64,000 nt of DNA from Pyronema omphalodes (taxonomy: Eukaryota > Ascomycota > Pezizomycetes > Pezizales > Pyronemataceae), in contig JAJJXM010000009.1 of NCBI GenBank assembly GCA_024516155.1, forward strand, positions 868,001 to 932,000, written 5' to 3'. Each line of letters opens with the position of its first letter. The stretch's first letter is position 1. A program made the translations under genes and the position numbers. Positions 51,824 to 63,300 of this stretch are shown here, piece by piece. The notes under the pieces are model-generated. The model did not search any database, had not been told where the DNA came from, and saw only the letters and a list, made by a program, of their open reading frames with translations.

Positions 51824-52726
51824 TCACTCCCCGTCACTGTACTTTCTCTTCAACTCCGCCATAGCCTCTACTGCCCCAGTGCGGTAGCTTGCTCCGAAGA
51901 TCCTGACATGATTCAACATGTGCCACAACGAATAACACTTAACTCTATCCTTTCTCCTCTCTTTCTCTCCCTGAACCCAATCGGCGCTTTCATCGACCAA
52001 TTTCCAGTACTCTGCCAGCACCTCTCCAAACCCTCCAAACAACTCCATAATCCCCGTTTCAAACTCAGTATCGGCGTAGAAACTCGCAGGATCAAACACC
52101 TTCCCCCCAGACGAATTCCCACTCCACAAATCCCCATGAATCAATCCCGGCTTACTCTTCCTTCCTTCCAGAAGCTTCGGGATAACCTTGTCACACAGCT
52201 CATCGACCATCTTCTCCAATTCCGGATCCTTACAAGCACGTGCAATCGGCTTCATCCTTCGTTCCACCAAAAACTCTTGCCATGTTGAAGTCCAAGTATT
52301 GTCAAGCTCCGTGTCACCACAGCACGTCGGGACCTGAAAGCCGTAACCCTTTCCTTGCACCTCATCGGGCAACTCGGCGTTGTGCATCTTCCACAACCCC
52401 TCTGCAAGCTGCTTTACGTCTCCCCTACCGGTAGGAAGATCCAAGAACGATGTCATTAAGAAGTGTCCACCGTTATCAAGCGCTCCATGGGCAATCGGAT
52501 CACTGGATAATCCGGGGGCAGCACGGGAGATGCTCTGGATACTAGTGAATTCTCCAAGAAACATAGAGGCTGCAATAGGTGCGGTAGAGGTCTTGACAAA
52601 ATATTTTCCGGAGGGAGTGGAGAGGGAGTAGCTGTGGGTGAAATTGCTGCCGCCATGAGGGTGAATAGAAACACCATCGGCTGACGAGAGGGAGAGAGCA
52701 CGGAGAAGAGCTGGGTCGGGCTGCAT
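51824..52726 (-). CDS. fructosamine/ketosamine-3-kinase-like protein
   Basis: A single-exon gene of 300 aa. FN3K-family kinases phosphorylate ketosamines on glycated proteins (or related small ketosamines) and so start deglycation. Visible features are GGSNFTHSYSL and KYFVKTS with the probable ATP lysine (residue 45), MFLGEFTSIQSISRAAPG, the catalytic loop LIHGDLWSGN (Asp199, Asn204) and the metal-binding FDPASFYADTEFE (DPA at 212-214), then ELFGGFG. All key kinase residues are intact. The frame is open 64 codons further upstream, but the ATG at 52726 gives the usual family length and puts MQPDPALLRAL at the N-terminus. The substrate cannot be told from sequence. Confidence 0.92.
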   Translation of the reverse strand: MQPDPALLRALSLSSADGVSIHPHGGSNFTHSYSLSTPSGKYFVKTSTAPIAASMFLGEFTSIQSISRAAPGLSSDPIAHGALDNGGHFLMTSFLDLPTGRGDVKQLAEGLWKMHNAELPDEVQGKGYGFQVPTCCGDTELDNTWTSTWQEFLVERRMKPIARACKDPELEKMVDELCDKVIPKLLEGRKSKPGLIHGDLWSGNSSGGKVFDPASFYADTEFETGIMELFGGFGEVLAEYWKLVDESADWVQGEKERRKDRVKCYSLWHMLNHVRIFGASYRTGAVEAMAELKRKYSDGE

Positions 52727-53629
52727 GATTGTTTGATGTTGCTGAGTCTGGGCTTGATGTGAATGAGGGACAAATATTTGGCTGGAGGTGGAGGTGCGAG
52801 GGTGGGGTAAAGTTGTGATACATGTGACGTCACGATCTCCAGAGCTGGGTTGTATGTATGGTTCATCGGGAAGCACTCGTGGGCTAGGGCTATTGATAAC
52901 GGAAATCAGGCCGCCCAATGTCCCTACTCAGTAGTGCTTACTTGCGTGTTGGGCCACGGGGCCGAATATTACTGTGCCTATGATTCCAACTTCCGAGGAT
53001 TGGATTATATTAGCCTTACTTTTGTTCACCGGCCCGATATTGTGCGCTTACATGATCTTCGGAGGGATGGCATTCATCGTCGAACTAAGGCACAGCAAGC
53101 ATATCTCTTGAGGGACCGATTCAGATTGGGCCAATCCGGATTTAACAATATATTCAATGACCGTGATTATTTACATAGGATAAATTTTCCGGTCAGATTA
53201 ATTAAAACTATCAGCTTACGAGAAGAATTCGCACTTTAGTGTCCGATTTGCAGATGTTGAACGCATGAAAGATGAAATTTCAACATACAGACCTGAAACT
53301 TGTTCGAGGTACAACTTGTACGAAATAAGCATCTGAAGTTGTACTCAATCACGTCGGGTCAATCTGTTCCAGTTTCCTGCCTTGTGATGTGGGAACTTCA
53401 GTTCGTCAATACTGCACTCAAGACGCCGAGATAGAACTTGTGTAATACGCGACACAGTAAACAAAATCAAAAACTCGATATATCATGAGAAAAATCATAT
53501 TCTACGTACAGCAAAATTTACTATAAAACCCATAGACTTTTCCCTAGAACATCGAATTTATTCTCAGCAGCAACAGAAACCCAAACACCAACAGTAGCAT
53601 CAACCGGTTCCAACTCTCAAACATTAGAA
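52727..53629. other. divergent intergenic region FN3K-like / secreted protein 1
   Basis: About 900 bp between divergent starts. A 129-codon plus frame (52850-53239) overlaps the upstream open part of the kinase frame and has no family resemblance. The last 60 bp before 53630 (CAGCAGCAACAG..., AACACCAACAG) is the likely leader of the secreted-protein gene. Confidence 0.5.
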
Positions 53630-54333
53630 ATGAAGTTTCTTCCCATCTTTCTCTCCCTCATCATGGCAGTCGCTGCCACTCAAGAATTTTCCATCGAAGC
53701 CAGAGACCCTGAGCCCAACGCACTTGAGGGCATGGTACGAATCATTTTTCTAAATTCAAAGTCTATGAGTTAACCATGATTAGGGCCGCAGTTGCAAGAC
53801 CAACAGGGACTGTCCCAAAGGAATGATCTGTAAAGACAAGTTCTGTCAGATCAAGCGCAGGCCTGAAGGACCACAGAGACCCAGAGATGTCAGCTCCGCC
53901 GAGATCGACGATTCCGATGAAGACCTCGAGACTTTGATTGAGGCTAGAGTATGTTATTTCATCCATATTTTGAGAATAGAAAAACATCCTAACAATGAGT
54001 AGAGCCCCAGCTGCAAGAGAAAAAGCGATTGCCCTAAGGGAAAGATTTGTAAAAATAAGCTCTGTGTCAAGGCGGACCTCAAGCCAAGAGGACCCAAGAG
54101 ACCTCGAGATGTTGACTCCACCGAAATTGCCGATGACGATGACGATCTCGAGACTTTGATCGAGGCTAGAGTATGTTATTTTTTTTCCGCCCCACTGTAC
54201 AAATAGCAAAAGGCCTAACAACGAGTAGAGTCCCGGTTGCAAGAGCAACAGCGACTGCCCCAAGGGAAAGGTCTGTAAACACAAGCTTTGTGTCAAGACC
54301 GGCCGCAAGCCTAGAGGAACTAGGAGATCCTAA
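53630..54333 (+). CDS. small secreted Cys-rich repeat protein 1
   Basis: Four exons (53630-53734, 53784-53948, 54003-54170, 54229-54333), all joined in phase 0, encode 180 aa. Residues 1-16 (MKFLPIFLSLIMAVAA) form a signal peptide. Each of exons 2-4 starts with a module Cys-x5-Cys-x5-Cys-x4-Cys (consensus SCKxxxDCPKGKxCKxKLC), giving 12 cysteines. In exons 2 and 3 the module is followed by a basic PRGPKRPRDV-like segment, an acidic run and the end sequence DLETLIEAR. Introns 2 and 3 share their first 10 bp and their last 12 bp (CTAACAAYGAGTAG), so exon plus intron was duplicated. KR/RR dipeptides could be Kex2 sites. Even cysteine numbers and secretion fit a disulfide-stabilised extracellular protein; an effector role is only a possibility. 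A paralog lies at 56800-57551. I recognise no named family. Confidence 0.85.
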
Positions 54334-54706
54334 GGTATATAAGTAAGGCATTCTGATACCGGGGGGGCAATTTAATGCTAATATTTACCAGGTAGAGATT
54401 CTATGACTACCAGAGGATTATAGTCTTGAATAATCAGCTCTAGAGCGAGTATTCTTACTGGATGTTGGATTGTGATACTTCGGGTTTCATTGCAATTTGT
54501 TGATGAGAATGGGATGCTGAGAACTGTGTGCGCAGGGCGCCGATTTTTTTGGTCTTTAATTTGTACGGGGGATTTCAGTAGTTGCCGAAATGAAAATTTG
54601 CTTTCCAAACCTTCTGTGATACTCCAGAGAGCTTTGCCGGCAAGAAAATTGCCCACTACCACAAGGCATGGAAAAGCGGACGCCATCGGCTTCGATGCAA
54701 AAAATA
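54334..54706. other. secreted protein 1 3' region
   Basis: No gene seen. This is the probable 3' untranslated region of the preceding gene. An AAAAAA run at about 54700-54705 on the plus strand is the Pol III terminator of the tRNA transcribed from the other strand. Confidence 0.5.
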
Positions 54707-54778
54707 TGGAGGAGCGGCGAATCGAACGCCGGACCGCCTCTATGCTAAAGAGGAATTATACCACTAAACCACACCCCC
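54707..54778 (-). tRNA. tRNA-Ala (AGC)
   Basis: An intronless 72-nt tRNA on the minus strand. The anticodon stem CCTCT/AGAGG encloses the loop TTAGCAT with anticodon AGC. The T arm is CGGCG-TTCGATT-CGCCG. The acceptor GGGGGTG pairs with CTCCTCC, including the G3-U70 pair that marks alanine tRNAs, with one U-U mismatch at pair 6. The discriminator base is A. An oligo-T run (plus-strand A at about 54699-54704) follows the 3' end as terminator. It lies between the two secreted-protein paralogs. Confidence 0.93.
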
Positions 54779-56799
54779 ATGTGTTAGCTGGTGTATTTTA
54801 TACAATATAAACGCACTTCAACACGTTACCAGGACCATCGGCATGTCCTTCTTGAGATGACAGCATCTCATGACGAGTCTCTAAGTGCTTTCGTGGCCTT
54901 TCCGTCTGGCTTCTTTGCTATTAGAAGAAGTTGACCTTGCCAGTCTCCCAATGACTTGGATTTCAGTCCACAACGGCCATAGCACAATATTTACATAGAG
55001 CAACATACGACAGTCTTACTTTATGCCCACCGGGGGTTCCCCCAGCGGCACTTTGTATGGGGAATAGGGTTTTTTCCTCTATAAGAATATTATTTAGAAG
55101 ATTCAAGAATTCGTAAGGTACTATTACACAGTGATGCGGTTGAAGGTGCGCTTTTGACGTCGGGCTGGGTGTAGAGGTCGGAAAGCGTACACCACGCTTC
55201 ACGAGCGCTCCGCATCCCAGGCAATCACTCACGCCAAACCATCCTCTTTGTAAGGATATCGTCTGCATAAAGATACGCCCCACTGGCCCTGACATACCCT
55301 TATAGACAGATTATTCTGTAACAATAAATGCAATTAACCAATGGATTTATAAACAGCCAAACTTGTAATTCAGCGCGCTGACTAAGTATCTATAGGGATT
55401 TAAAAGGGCTGGAATCCACCGGAGAAACATTTTCTGTACGTACGCGGACGCTAAGCTAGTAAAGATCCACAACTTTATGCCCTACATCTAGCTTCCTCGG
55501 AACGACCTTAACTTTCGTGAAACCTTGTATTCCCGTATTCCTAGACATGAACTGGCATCTTCTGCGTCATTTGTGGATCACTCGAGACGCTAAGCTTTTC
55601 ACTTCAAATCGCCCACCGGTCAATTCTAAAGTGCAGATAATCTAACTAACCGGAAGGTCTAAAAGGTCAATTGGGATTATAACTACCCGTAAACCTCCGA
55701 TTGAATATCCAATTATAGGGTTTAAACAGAACGCTTGTTGTGATTTACATCAATTGGAAAAAGTATCCTGCATGGATTCATAAACGGTAGGATGAAGACA
55801 GGAATATTTTAGAGATCAAGAAAAGACTAAGACAAATAAGTAAATAATAAGTAGCGTGTGCTTGGCCGCTGTAGGGATTCATCTTGGAAGACGCAGGGGA
55901 ATCACTGGGTGCACAAAAAGCAATTTATCGGTTCACCTCGCCCGATATCTTTACAACCTTGGCGTTGGGAGGCCTTGATAACTATGCTTCAGCTTTGGCA
56001 TAAGTACTCTTATTCTCAAACAGAATTCTGAGGTCCATATTGTAGTTTGTAGGCCTACGGGAAATTCAGACCATGGCAACTGAAGTATATAGTGTTAAGT
56101 TGTTTACCATATATTGTGAATATCTCCATCAAGGTAGCAATAAAAGTATTCTCTATACATATTATCTTTCTCCCTATGCCTTTTCTTGGTGCTTCTTTCT
56201 ACATTCCGCCCACATGGTGCTCATGGTGCTGGTGGTACTACCTCGGTACTATCTCGGTGCCCTACAGCGTAACGTTACATAAGATATACTTATGTCAAAG
56301 CCAACTTTTATCTTACCGTACTCCCGGTAATAGTACTTGAATGTTACCTAGAAGAACCAGTTCAGAACTTAACGTAGTACTTCCCTCTTAGCTGCCGATA
56401 TGGTATTTCTCCGCGTTTGTCAGGCACAATGCTCGGCCGGTGACATGTAATGGATAAATAACCGGAGACCAATCATTTAATTTAGGTATCACAACGAAAG
56501 TTAGGGCAGTGCCATGTGTTAGTGCATCGCCGGACCGTAGTACAGTATCGTCTATCTAAGAGCGCAAATATGTCCCGTGATTGCACACTACGGTGAATAC
56601 ATTGTATCGGATTGTTACCGGTGAGTATTCTCTAGTCTCATTCGAGACAAGCTGTGCTGACGGTATTCATCGTATGTATAGATCAATGTCTAAGCGCTGC
56701 CTTGTATATTGGCATCTATATAAATGACAGATCCTCCATGTCCTCGATATAATTAACAACTGAGAATCACCGCCAATCCAACCCTTCAAACACGCCGCA
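54779..56799. other. spacer between the two secreted-protein paralogs
   Basis: About 2 kb without a supported gene. A minus frame at 54963-55295 (110 codons) and a plus frame at 56073-56282 have no family resemblance. The last 60 bp (GACAGATCCTCC..., AACCCTTCAAACACGCCGCA) is the likely leader of the second paralog. Confidence 0.5.
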
Positions 56800-57551
56800 A
56801 TGAAGCTTCTTTCCGTCTTCTTATCGCTCATCATAGCTGCCGTAGCTATCCAAGACCAATTCCTCGAAGCAAGGAATGAAGATTTCACTGGTTTAGAATC
56901 TGGGGTAAGGATGTAAGTATTCCTCAATTTGTTCAAATGTTAACCAGGGATAGGCTGCATCACAGACGTGTATTAGGAGAGGATCAAAGGCTGCCTGTCG
57001 TGGGCACAGGGAATGTTGTGCGGGCGCCGTATGCTACAACCGCCGTTGCCGCCGGGGATACAATCCATTTGCAAATCGTAAATTGCTTTCGATTCCAAGA
57101 CTTTCAACAGGTAAGTTAGAGATAGCTAACAGCAGTATGTAATTCTATAGATCCCCGTGTTGTCGAAAGGGAAACAACCGACGATGTTGAGGGTGTCGAC
57201 TCAAATGATATTGAAGCTGGGTCAGATGTGGTATATATTAATATTCATCTATTCATATTAGAAGTGATATCAGAATCTAACCCCAAGTAGGCTTTTTGTG
57301 ATGTCGCAAGATGCAAGGAAGGATATGTCTGCAAGGATGATCAATGCGTCCTCGAGGAGGATATCATTGAGGACTTCGAATCCGATCATCTCGAGGCTAG
57401 ACAGGTATGTTACAGACTCCCTATGTTAGAAAAGTTGGATATAGAATTTGACTTGGGATAGTTGAGGTGCAACAATAGGAAATGTCCGCGAGGATTCAAG
57501 TGCGTAAACAACAAGTGTATGGCTGTTCGTGGACCTTTGGGAGGATGGTAA
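56800..57551 (+). CDS. small secreted Cys-rich repeat protein 2
   Basis: Five exons (56800-56904, 56954-57110, 57151-57230, 57291-57404, 57462-57551) encode 181 aa. Exon 1 is 105 bp, exactly as in the first paralog, and its product MKLLSVFLSLIIAAVAIQ is a matching signal peptide. The GTTAAC branch region and GATAG acceptor of intron 1 also match. Module A is C-x5-CC-x4-C-x4-C (AACRGHRECCAGAVC..., residues about 49-66) preceded by one extra Cys. Modules B (FCDVARCKEGYVCKDDQC) and C (RCNNRKCPRGFKCVNNKC) are C-x4-C-x5-C-x4-C, giving 14 cysteines. Acidic stretches and a DHLEAR exon end parallel paralog 1. Intron 2 is only 40 bp and splits a region continuous in paralog 1. A different acceptor for exon 2 (GTATTAG or CAAAG) is possible, but the chosen one aligns best. 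Confidence 0.75.
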
Positions 57552-58805
57552 ACTGAGTGAGTCCTGCCATAATTCCATTGCATTTCTTTGATTTCAAATT
57601 TCTGACACCTGATTAGGGAATCGGAAGACGTAATGTTAGACGGAAACCATGGGTCTTTGTAGTTATGCGCATGTAAAGTCGTTAAAATTGCGATTTTTTG
57701 GTACAATTCTGGTACCTGTAATACATGAATGAAATATAAGTCAACTGAACATTAGAATTGAGAGAGTTTGGATCACGTGTGTAACTTAACCCTCACTCTG
57801 GATGACATGTACATTGCGAAGTATAATTATACCCACAAGCCCAGCTTACTTCTATCTTGCACAACCATTGAACTCCAAAGTACCAATTTCTAGTTATACA
57901 AGGGAAGGCAGCATATTGTACCAGTAGCATTTACCGGAAGGCTTACCAGAAAAGTTTTAAAGACGTAGCCCCCCCAAATGAAGGCCAGAATGAGAAAAAG
58001 CCGCGGTCCATTGCGATATGCCTCCAATCTTATACGGTTGCCTGGCATACATTAAGAAGCCTCAATTATTTTACAACAGATTATCCCCAAAATTAAAATT
58101 CCAAAAATTGACAACAATACCCTTCCGGAGTCGTGAAGTGCACTTTATTAGCTAATGTTGGTTGATATTTGTGATTCATGACTCAATATATCCAAGAATC
58201 CACATATATACATATATATATACATATACATGTATTAATTCACTATACAGCTGCACTAGGCAACATACGGTTTACGGTACAAATAAACTGGGTGGGCAGC
58301 GTGAGTAGTAAGAAGTATGTATGTAGTCGTTGCAGAGTATCAGAGTGATGGGGCATGATTCATGGATCTAATCTGTGATCTATAGTATCTGTGGTATCTA
58401 TGATTTGTAAGTTGAAAAGTTTCAAGGGTTCCAACTTCAAGTCGGGTGTTTTTATTGGTAAGATCATTGATATGGTTGTTTTATTTGTTGAAAAGTGTTG
58501 TAATCTTTAGATTCGTCATATAATTTTGTTCCATTATTTTTGCTTAAAATGTTCTTTTGATGGTGTGGTACTTATTGATTTACAGATGACCGCCTAGCTG
58601 GGATTGAGATTATGGTTATTGGTATTTCGAAGGTTTTCTATTGATTTTATAACTTCATAACATAACCCCACGTCCCCAAGTTTCCAGGTCGCCAGGTTCC
58701 CAGCACATACACTCTCATTAAATCCAAGGGTATATCATCCCGCTATATATAATAAACAAAATAACAAATCATAAAACAAAGGATATCCAGCATGTAACAC
58801 GTTCC
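57552..58805. other. convergent intergenic region
   Basis: 1.25 kb between the 3' ends of secreted protein 2 and the Nudix gene. No gene seen. It holds a TATATACATATATA tract (58204-58232) and T/G-rich sequence at 58400-58660. Confidence 0.6.
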
Positions 58806-60369
58806 TTATCTAAATCTATTCTTCACCTTCCATAGCATAGCCGTAATTACCGCACCCCCGATCACCACTCTTCCCACGAGGGTAATCCACACCGCCTTCC
58901 TCACCAGCGGAAAGTAACCTTGCAACAGGGTATTAACACTTGATAATCTCTCCCTCTCACCTCTAGCCTTAAGCTCAAATTTTCTCGGCTCTGACAGCGC
59001 TCTTGGCCTCTTCACCAGGACAGTACTCTCTCCCATTTCCTCTCCCAGATCCACCACACTGTCTTCCATCTTCGCCAGTTCAGTATCCTTAGGTTCACCA
59101 TTCTCCTTCAACATAATAGTCTCCACAGCTTCTTTCTTGGCAATCTCAAAGTTTCGCTTCCTCACCGAATTAGTCAACACGCTCACAACAGCACGGACAT
59201 CCCACGCCGTAAACGTAGGCCAGTTCCACAAACCCAAGGCACCACCCACGGGGGGTAACATATCCATAAAATCCTCCACAATACCCAGGGTCAAACCCCA
59301 AAGGATCAGGGAATTATCGAAATTTCCAGATGCAGGTTCCTTGAGAAAGTCATTTCCGAAAGATGAGTAAACGGATAAAGTTGGCCAGAGACGAATGGCA
59401 GCATATTCCATGCGGCCGAGTGATAGACGGAGACCGTAGCGTACGACTTTACCAACCCACCCAGTATATCGCTGGGCTAGACGGTCGGTGACATCACTCT
59501 GGGCTACAGTCCTGAACTCTGGTGCAAGGAGGGTTCGTAAGGGAACCCAATGTGCTGATGCAACTTCTGTAGGCTGTAGACACAACGGTGGTGGGTTGGG
59601 GGAGGTGAGGAGAAAAACAAAGGGACAGAGCACCATCAATCTATCACTCGAATTAGCATTTGATCATGTAAATGTCGGATCCTCCGACGCCTGTAGCGTC
59701 TGGATCTACTAAAAGCTACCCAATGGCTATCAAAGACGTAAAAGACGCAAGGGCTAAAAGAGAAGACTCACGGCACCGTCCCCCAACTCGTAGTGACAAC
59801 TCTATCCGGCAGATGACCTGCAGAAATAACCCCTTCCTGTCTTAAATCTAATCCAACCTCCTCTAAGGTCTCTCTAACAGCTGCATCATAGTCACTTGCA
59901 TCTTCTGGATCTCTCTTGCCTCCAGGACAAGCGACGTGAGCTGTCCAGCGATCTCCCTTACGTGCAGCACGCTTGATGAAAAGTATCTCTATTTCACCGT
60001 GTTGAGTCCAGGGCTGCCGGAAGAATTCGGAGATGGAGGAGACGAGAGGTTCCGAGGATGTGGGGAGGTGGGAGGGGTTGGGTTGTACCTGCAGTACCAT
60101 ACGTCAGCCAGCGTCAGGAGGGGCTATCTACGAGTGACATGATGATAAATGGACCGGATCCGGGGAGGCTTGATAACGCCCGACAAGGCTCATTGGAGCC
60201 AAGGGGCCCGCGGAACTGAGGAAGACATACGCACCCTCATAATAACCGCAACCGACGCTCTCCTTGGGGTCTCGGGCGGCGACGGCAGCGCAGGCGCCGG
60301 ATACTGCTGCAGATCTTCAAGAGCCGAGCATACTGCTGGCACCAGTTCTTCTGCAGGTGGAGGGACCAT
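58806..60369 (-). CDS. Nudix hydrolase with C-terminal membrane segment
   Basis: Three exons (60369-60235, 60088-59772, 59640-58806; introns 146 and 131 bp) encode 428 aa. Nudix enzymes hydrolyse nucleoside diphosphates linked to another moiety. The domain spans about residues 37-200. RRASVAVIMR-VQPNP starts it, and the Nudix box is CPGGKRDPEDAS...VRETLEEVGLDL (residues 100-127). The spacing between the glycine and the REXXEE core is one residue longer than the classical G-x5-E-x7-REUxEExGU. RVVTTSWGTVPLMVLCPFVFLL follows and is well placed across the second splice junction. The C-terminal about 230 residues contain LWNWPTFTAWDVRAVVSV and a charged linker. They end in VWITLVGRVVIGGAVITAML plus basic residues, a probable tail anchor. 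It resembles the CoA-diphosphatase-like group (inference), but the substrate is not determined. Confidence 0.85.
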
Positions 60370-63300
60370 GGTGAATCTTCGTAGCGGCTTGTTGCTTTGT
60401 CGGCTGTTTGTGCTTTGCGAACGTAGATAATTGATCGAAGTAAACGAGCGTAATGAACCTCGGCAGAATGAATATTGTAGACAAACGAGTGACTGTCTCG
60501 TGCTTGACCAGGCAGCCTTCGAAAAGCTTGTTGCTATAACGCCTGTCTGTGCTGATCTCCAGGCGGCGATGACGCAGCACTTTGCTGCAGGAACCTTCGC
60601 CGTTCTTCTTATCTTGGCCCTGTCTGGATGGGCCTGTTGCTTGTGGCGATTTGGGGATCGGTTGCGTCGGTCGGCGTCGGCTGCGATAACCGTGATATAG
60701 ATGTTTCGTCCGAGGTTTCGGAAACGTCACGAGATGGGCGGGTGTGTTGCACAGAGGTGTGTATGAGAACGGTGAAACCAGTGGGGAACCTGGGGAGCTC
60801 CGGTGAAGCTTGGCATGACTCTTAGTATGTGTATGTACAGGGCGGGGAAGCTAATGATAGCTGCCGGGGTGAGTAAGGTTTCTAAGCTTCTGTTGCACCA
60901 GCCTAGCCAGCTATGCTTATGGGAGCTGAGCTTCACATCTCATCACCAGATCCTCACTACATCGATAGATCCCAACATGAAGGGTGTCGCGCGGTTAATT
61001 GAATTATTTACAAGCACACCGACACAGCCGAGTGCACAATGAGATCAATTGACAAATTCTATTTGTGTTTCATTCAATTCGGAGTGTGGTGTGGTGTGGT
61101 GGGGTGGGGTGGATTTAGATTCTCATCAGCTGAGACGTAAAGTGGTGATGCTGGTGGTCTCATCTTTGAAAAACGCTATGTACTGAGTATTTATTTATTT
61201 CTCATTAATGTACCCAACCCTTCGGAATTGAGTAACAGATGACGACGGTCCTGTGAAAGTATAATTGAGAGCTGTTAGTTACACGTGACCGCGGGCTTTT
61301 GAAACTGTAATTGCAGTTACACGTGACTGTGGCTTTTGAAACTGTAATTGCAGTTACACGTGACGGCAAAGTGGAATTGAACCTTCTGTCCTCCACACTC
61401 AATGCCATTGCACACACCGGGGGAGATGGGAAGACAATCCACGCTGACACCAAAGGAATTGAAAAGCCTCCTCCGCCACACGGAGATCAACCAGCGTCGC
61501 CTCGTCATGCCCAATAATCACAGGCAGCAACAACAAATCCCAGCTCTGCACCACTCGGGAATCAGAATGATCGGCCTTGTCCCAGTCCCAGCAATTCCAA
61601 CCAGCCAACTTGCAGCATATGGCATACATTGCAGAACACAAAGTAAAAGCGGGCAGCCTTATGTGACTGTAGGTCACCGTGTCACCGGGAGCTGCCCCAC
61701 CAATGAATTCCCGCACGGCGCGGCATCGGGCGACGCCCATGGCTGAATCGCTGTGTTTCCAATGGATCATGGCCCCGCAATACCGTGCAAACGCGACAAT
61801 GAGGCTTCGTATCGCAGCTCGCAGGGTCTCGGAAGGGTATCTACTATCAATTACTCCACTTTTAGTTATCAATGGCAATGTCTTCGCCTTCCTTTCCGGG
61901 GCTGCTAAAGGTGCCTAAGCTGCGCGAGCGGGGGGAATTGGAATTATGGTGCACCATTGAATTGACGGCGCCCGCAGAAGGCGGCGTAGAATAACCCATT
62001 GTGGGGAGGGGCAACGAGACTTGGAGTGAAGAAGGCGTCGTATCGGCGTGGAAGGCGCGGTGACACCCCGGGGGATGTGCCGGCCCGGATGGTAGCTGCT
62101 TTAGCTTCTTTGCTCAGGGAAGCTCTATGGTGCATTCTAAGCTTTATGATGGTTTGTATATTTTCGGAATGGCTGCCGGCTCTACGTACTGGAATTGCTG
62201 CAATCAATTCGACTTTCATGTATTCAGCTAGTTCTTACTGTGTACCTGACTGCAACCCATCACCGTCTCATCATACGCCAAACTCTCCGATAATTCGCGG
62301 ATATCAAAAATATCCGCTCCCACCCATTCCATATCCTGCAGATCAGACAAAGCAACCAATGCTTCCAGAAGCCGCCCGAAGCATCCACTGGATTACATAC
62401 ATACTTGTCATCTGGCGCCCAATTTCTTGCATGCGAACCTGCGACGCGGCGGTCCTGCGTCCCCTACCCCCTGGGCTGAATCGTTCTGGAATGATGACCG
62501 ATCATCGGAAGCGCATTTAGAATGGACTGCATGAAATGGCAGATTTTTTTCCAACAGCTTGCTTTACACAACTTTTTCCCCTGACCGACGGAATTGAAAC
62601 CCCCCATGCCTGCAATGGGATTATCAATCCAATCCAATCCAATCCAGTCAGTCGGGTAGAAAAGTCCAATGGATATCAAATGGTAAATTACACTAGATAC
62701 GATTCTCGCGACGCAATCCCCCATGTCATGTACATACAGAATGTAAATCAGGTACACAATTCTAACTGGCTACCTATCATCTAGCTTCTGACTTCTGATG
62801 GCAGCTCGGGGGGACAGCGGGGCAAAAACTGACACGATGAGAGGAGCCACGTTAACTGACATTAATATCAAGGCGGTACGATTTCCGGTGGTTCGCCTTG
62901 CAAGTCTGCAAGGTTTGCAAGGTCTGTCATGTCTGCAATGTCTGCAATGTCAGTGATATCTGCAAGGTCTGTCTACATATGAATTCCAGGATACTGCTTC
63001 ATAGCCAAAACCTGCAAAGCCTGTAAAGCCTGCACATCACTCAATGGATCAATGGATCAATGGATCAATGGCATTGAACTGCCGTCCGACGCCATCGTCG
63101 AGTTGCAACGCACAGACGGCGACTTAGATGTATGTATCGGCATTTCGCAATAAACTCTCTAGAACGAAGGGAAAAAAAACAAAAACAAACAAAAAATAAA
63201 AAATAAAAAACAAAAAGTAGACGGGATATTGTGAATCTGAATGTGACTATGACTATGACTATATATATACATATATGTACTCTGAAACTGGAAAGAATAA

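Noticed and set aside
52850..53239. 129-codon plus frame
   Set aside because: Overlaps the kinase gene's 5' region antisense and matches no family.
54963..55295. 110-codon minus frame between the secreted-protein paralogs
   Set aside because: No signal peptide, no repeat of the cysteine module, no family.
61399..62520. Frames of 159 (-) and 173 (+) codons
   Set aside because: Adjacent and overlapping frames in both directions, no recognisable domain.
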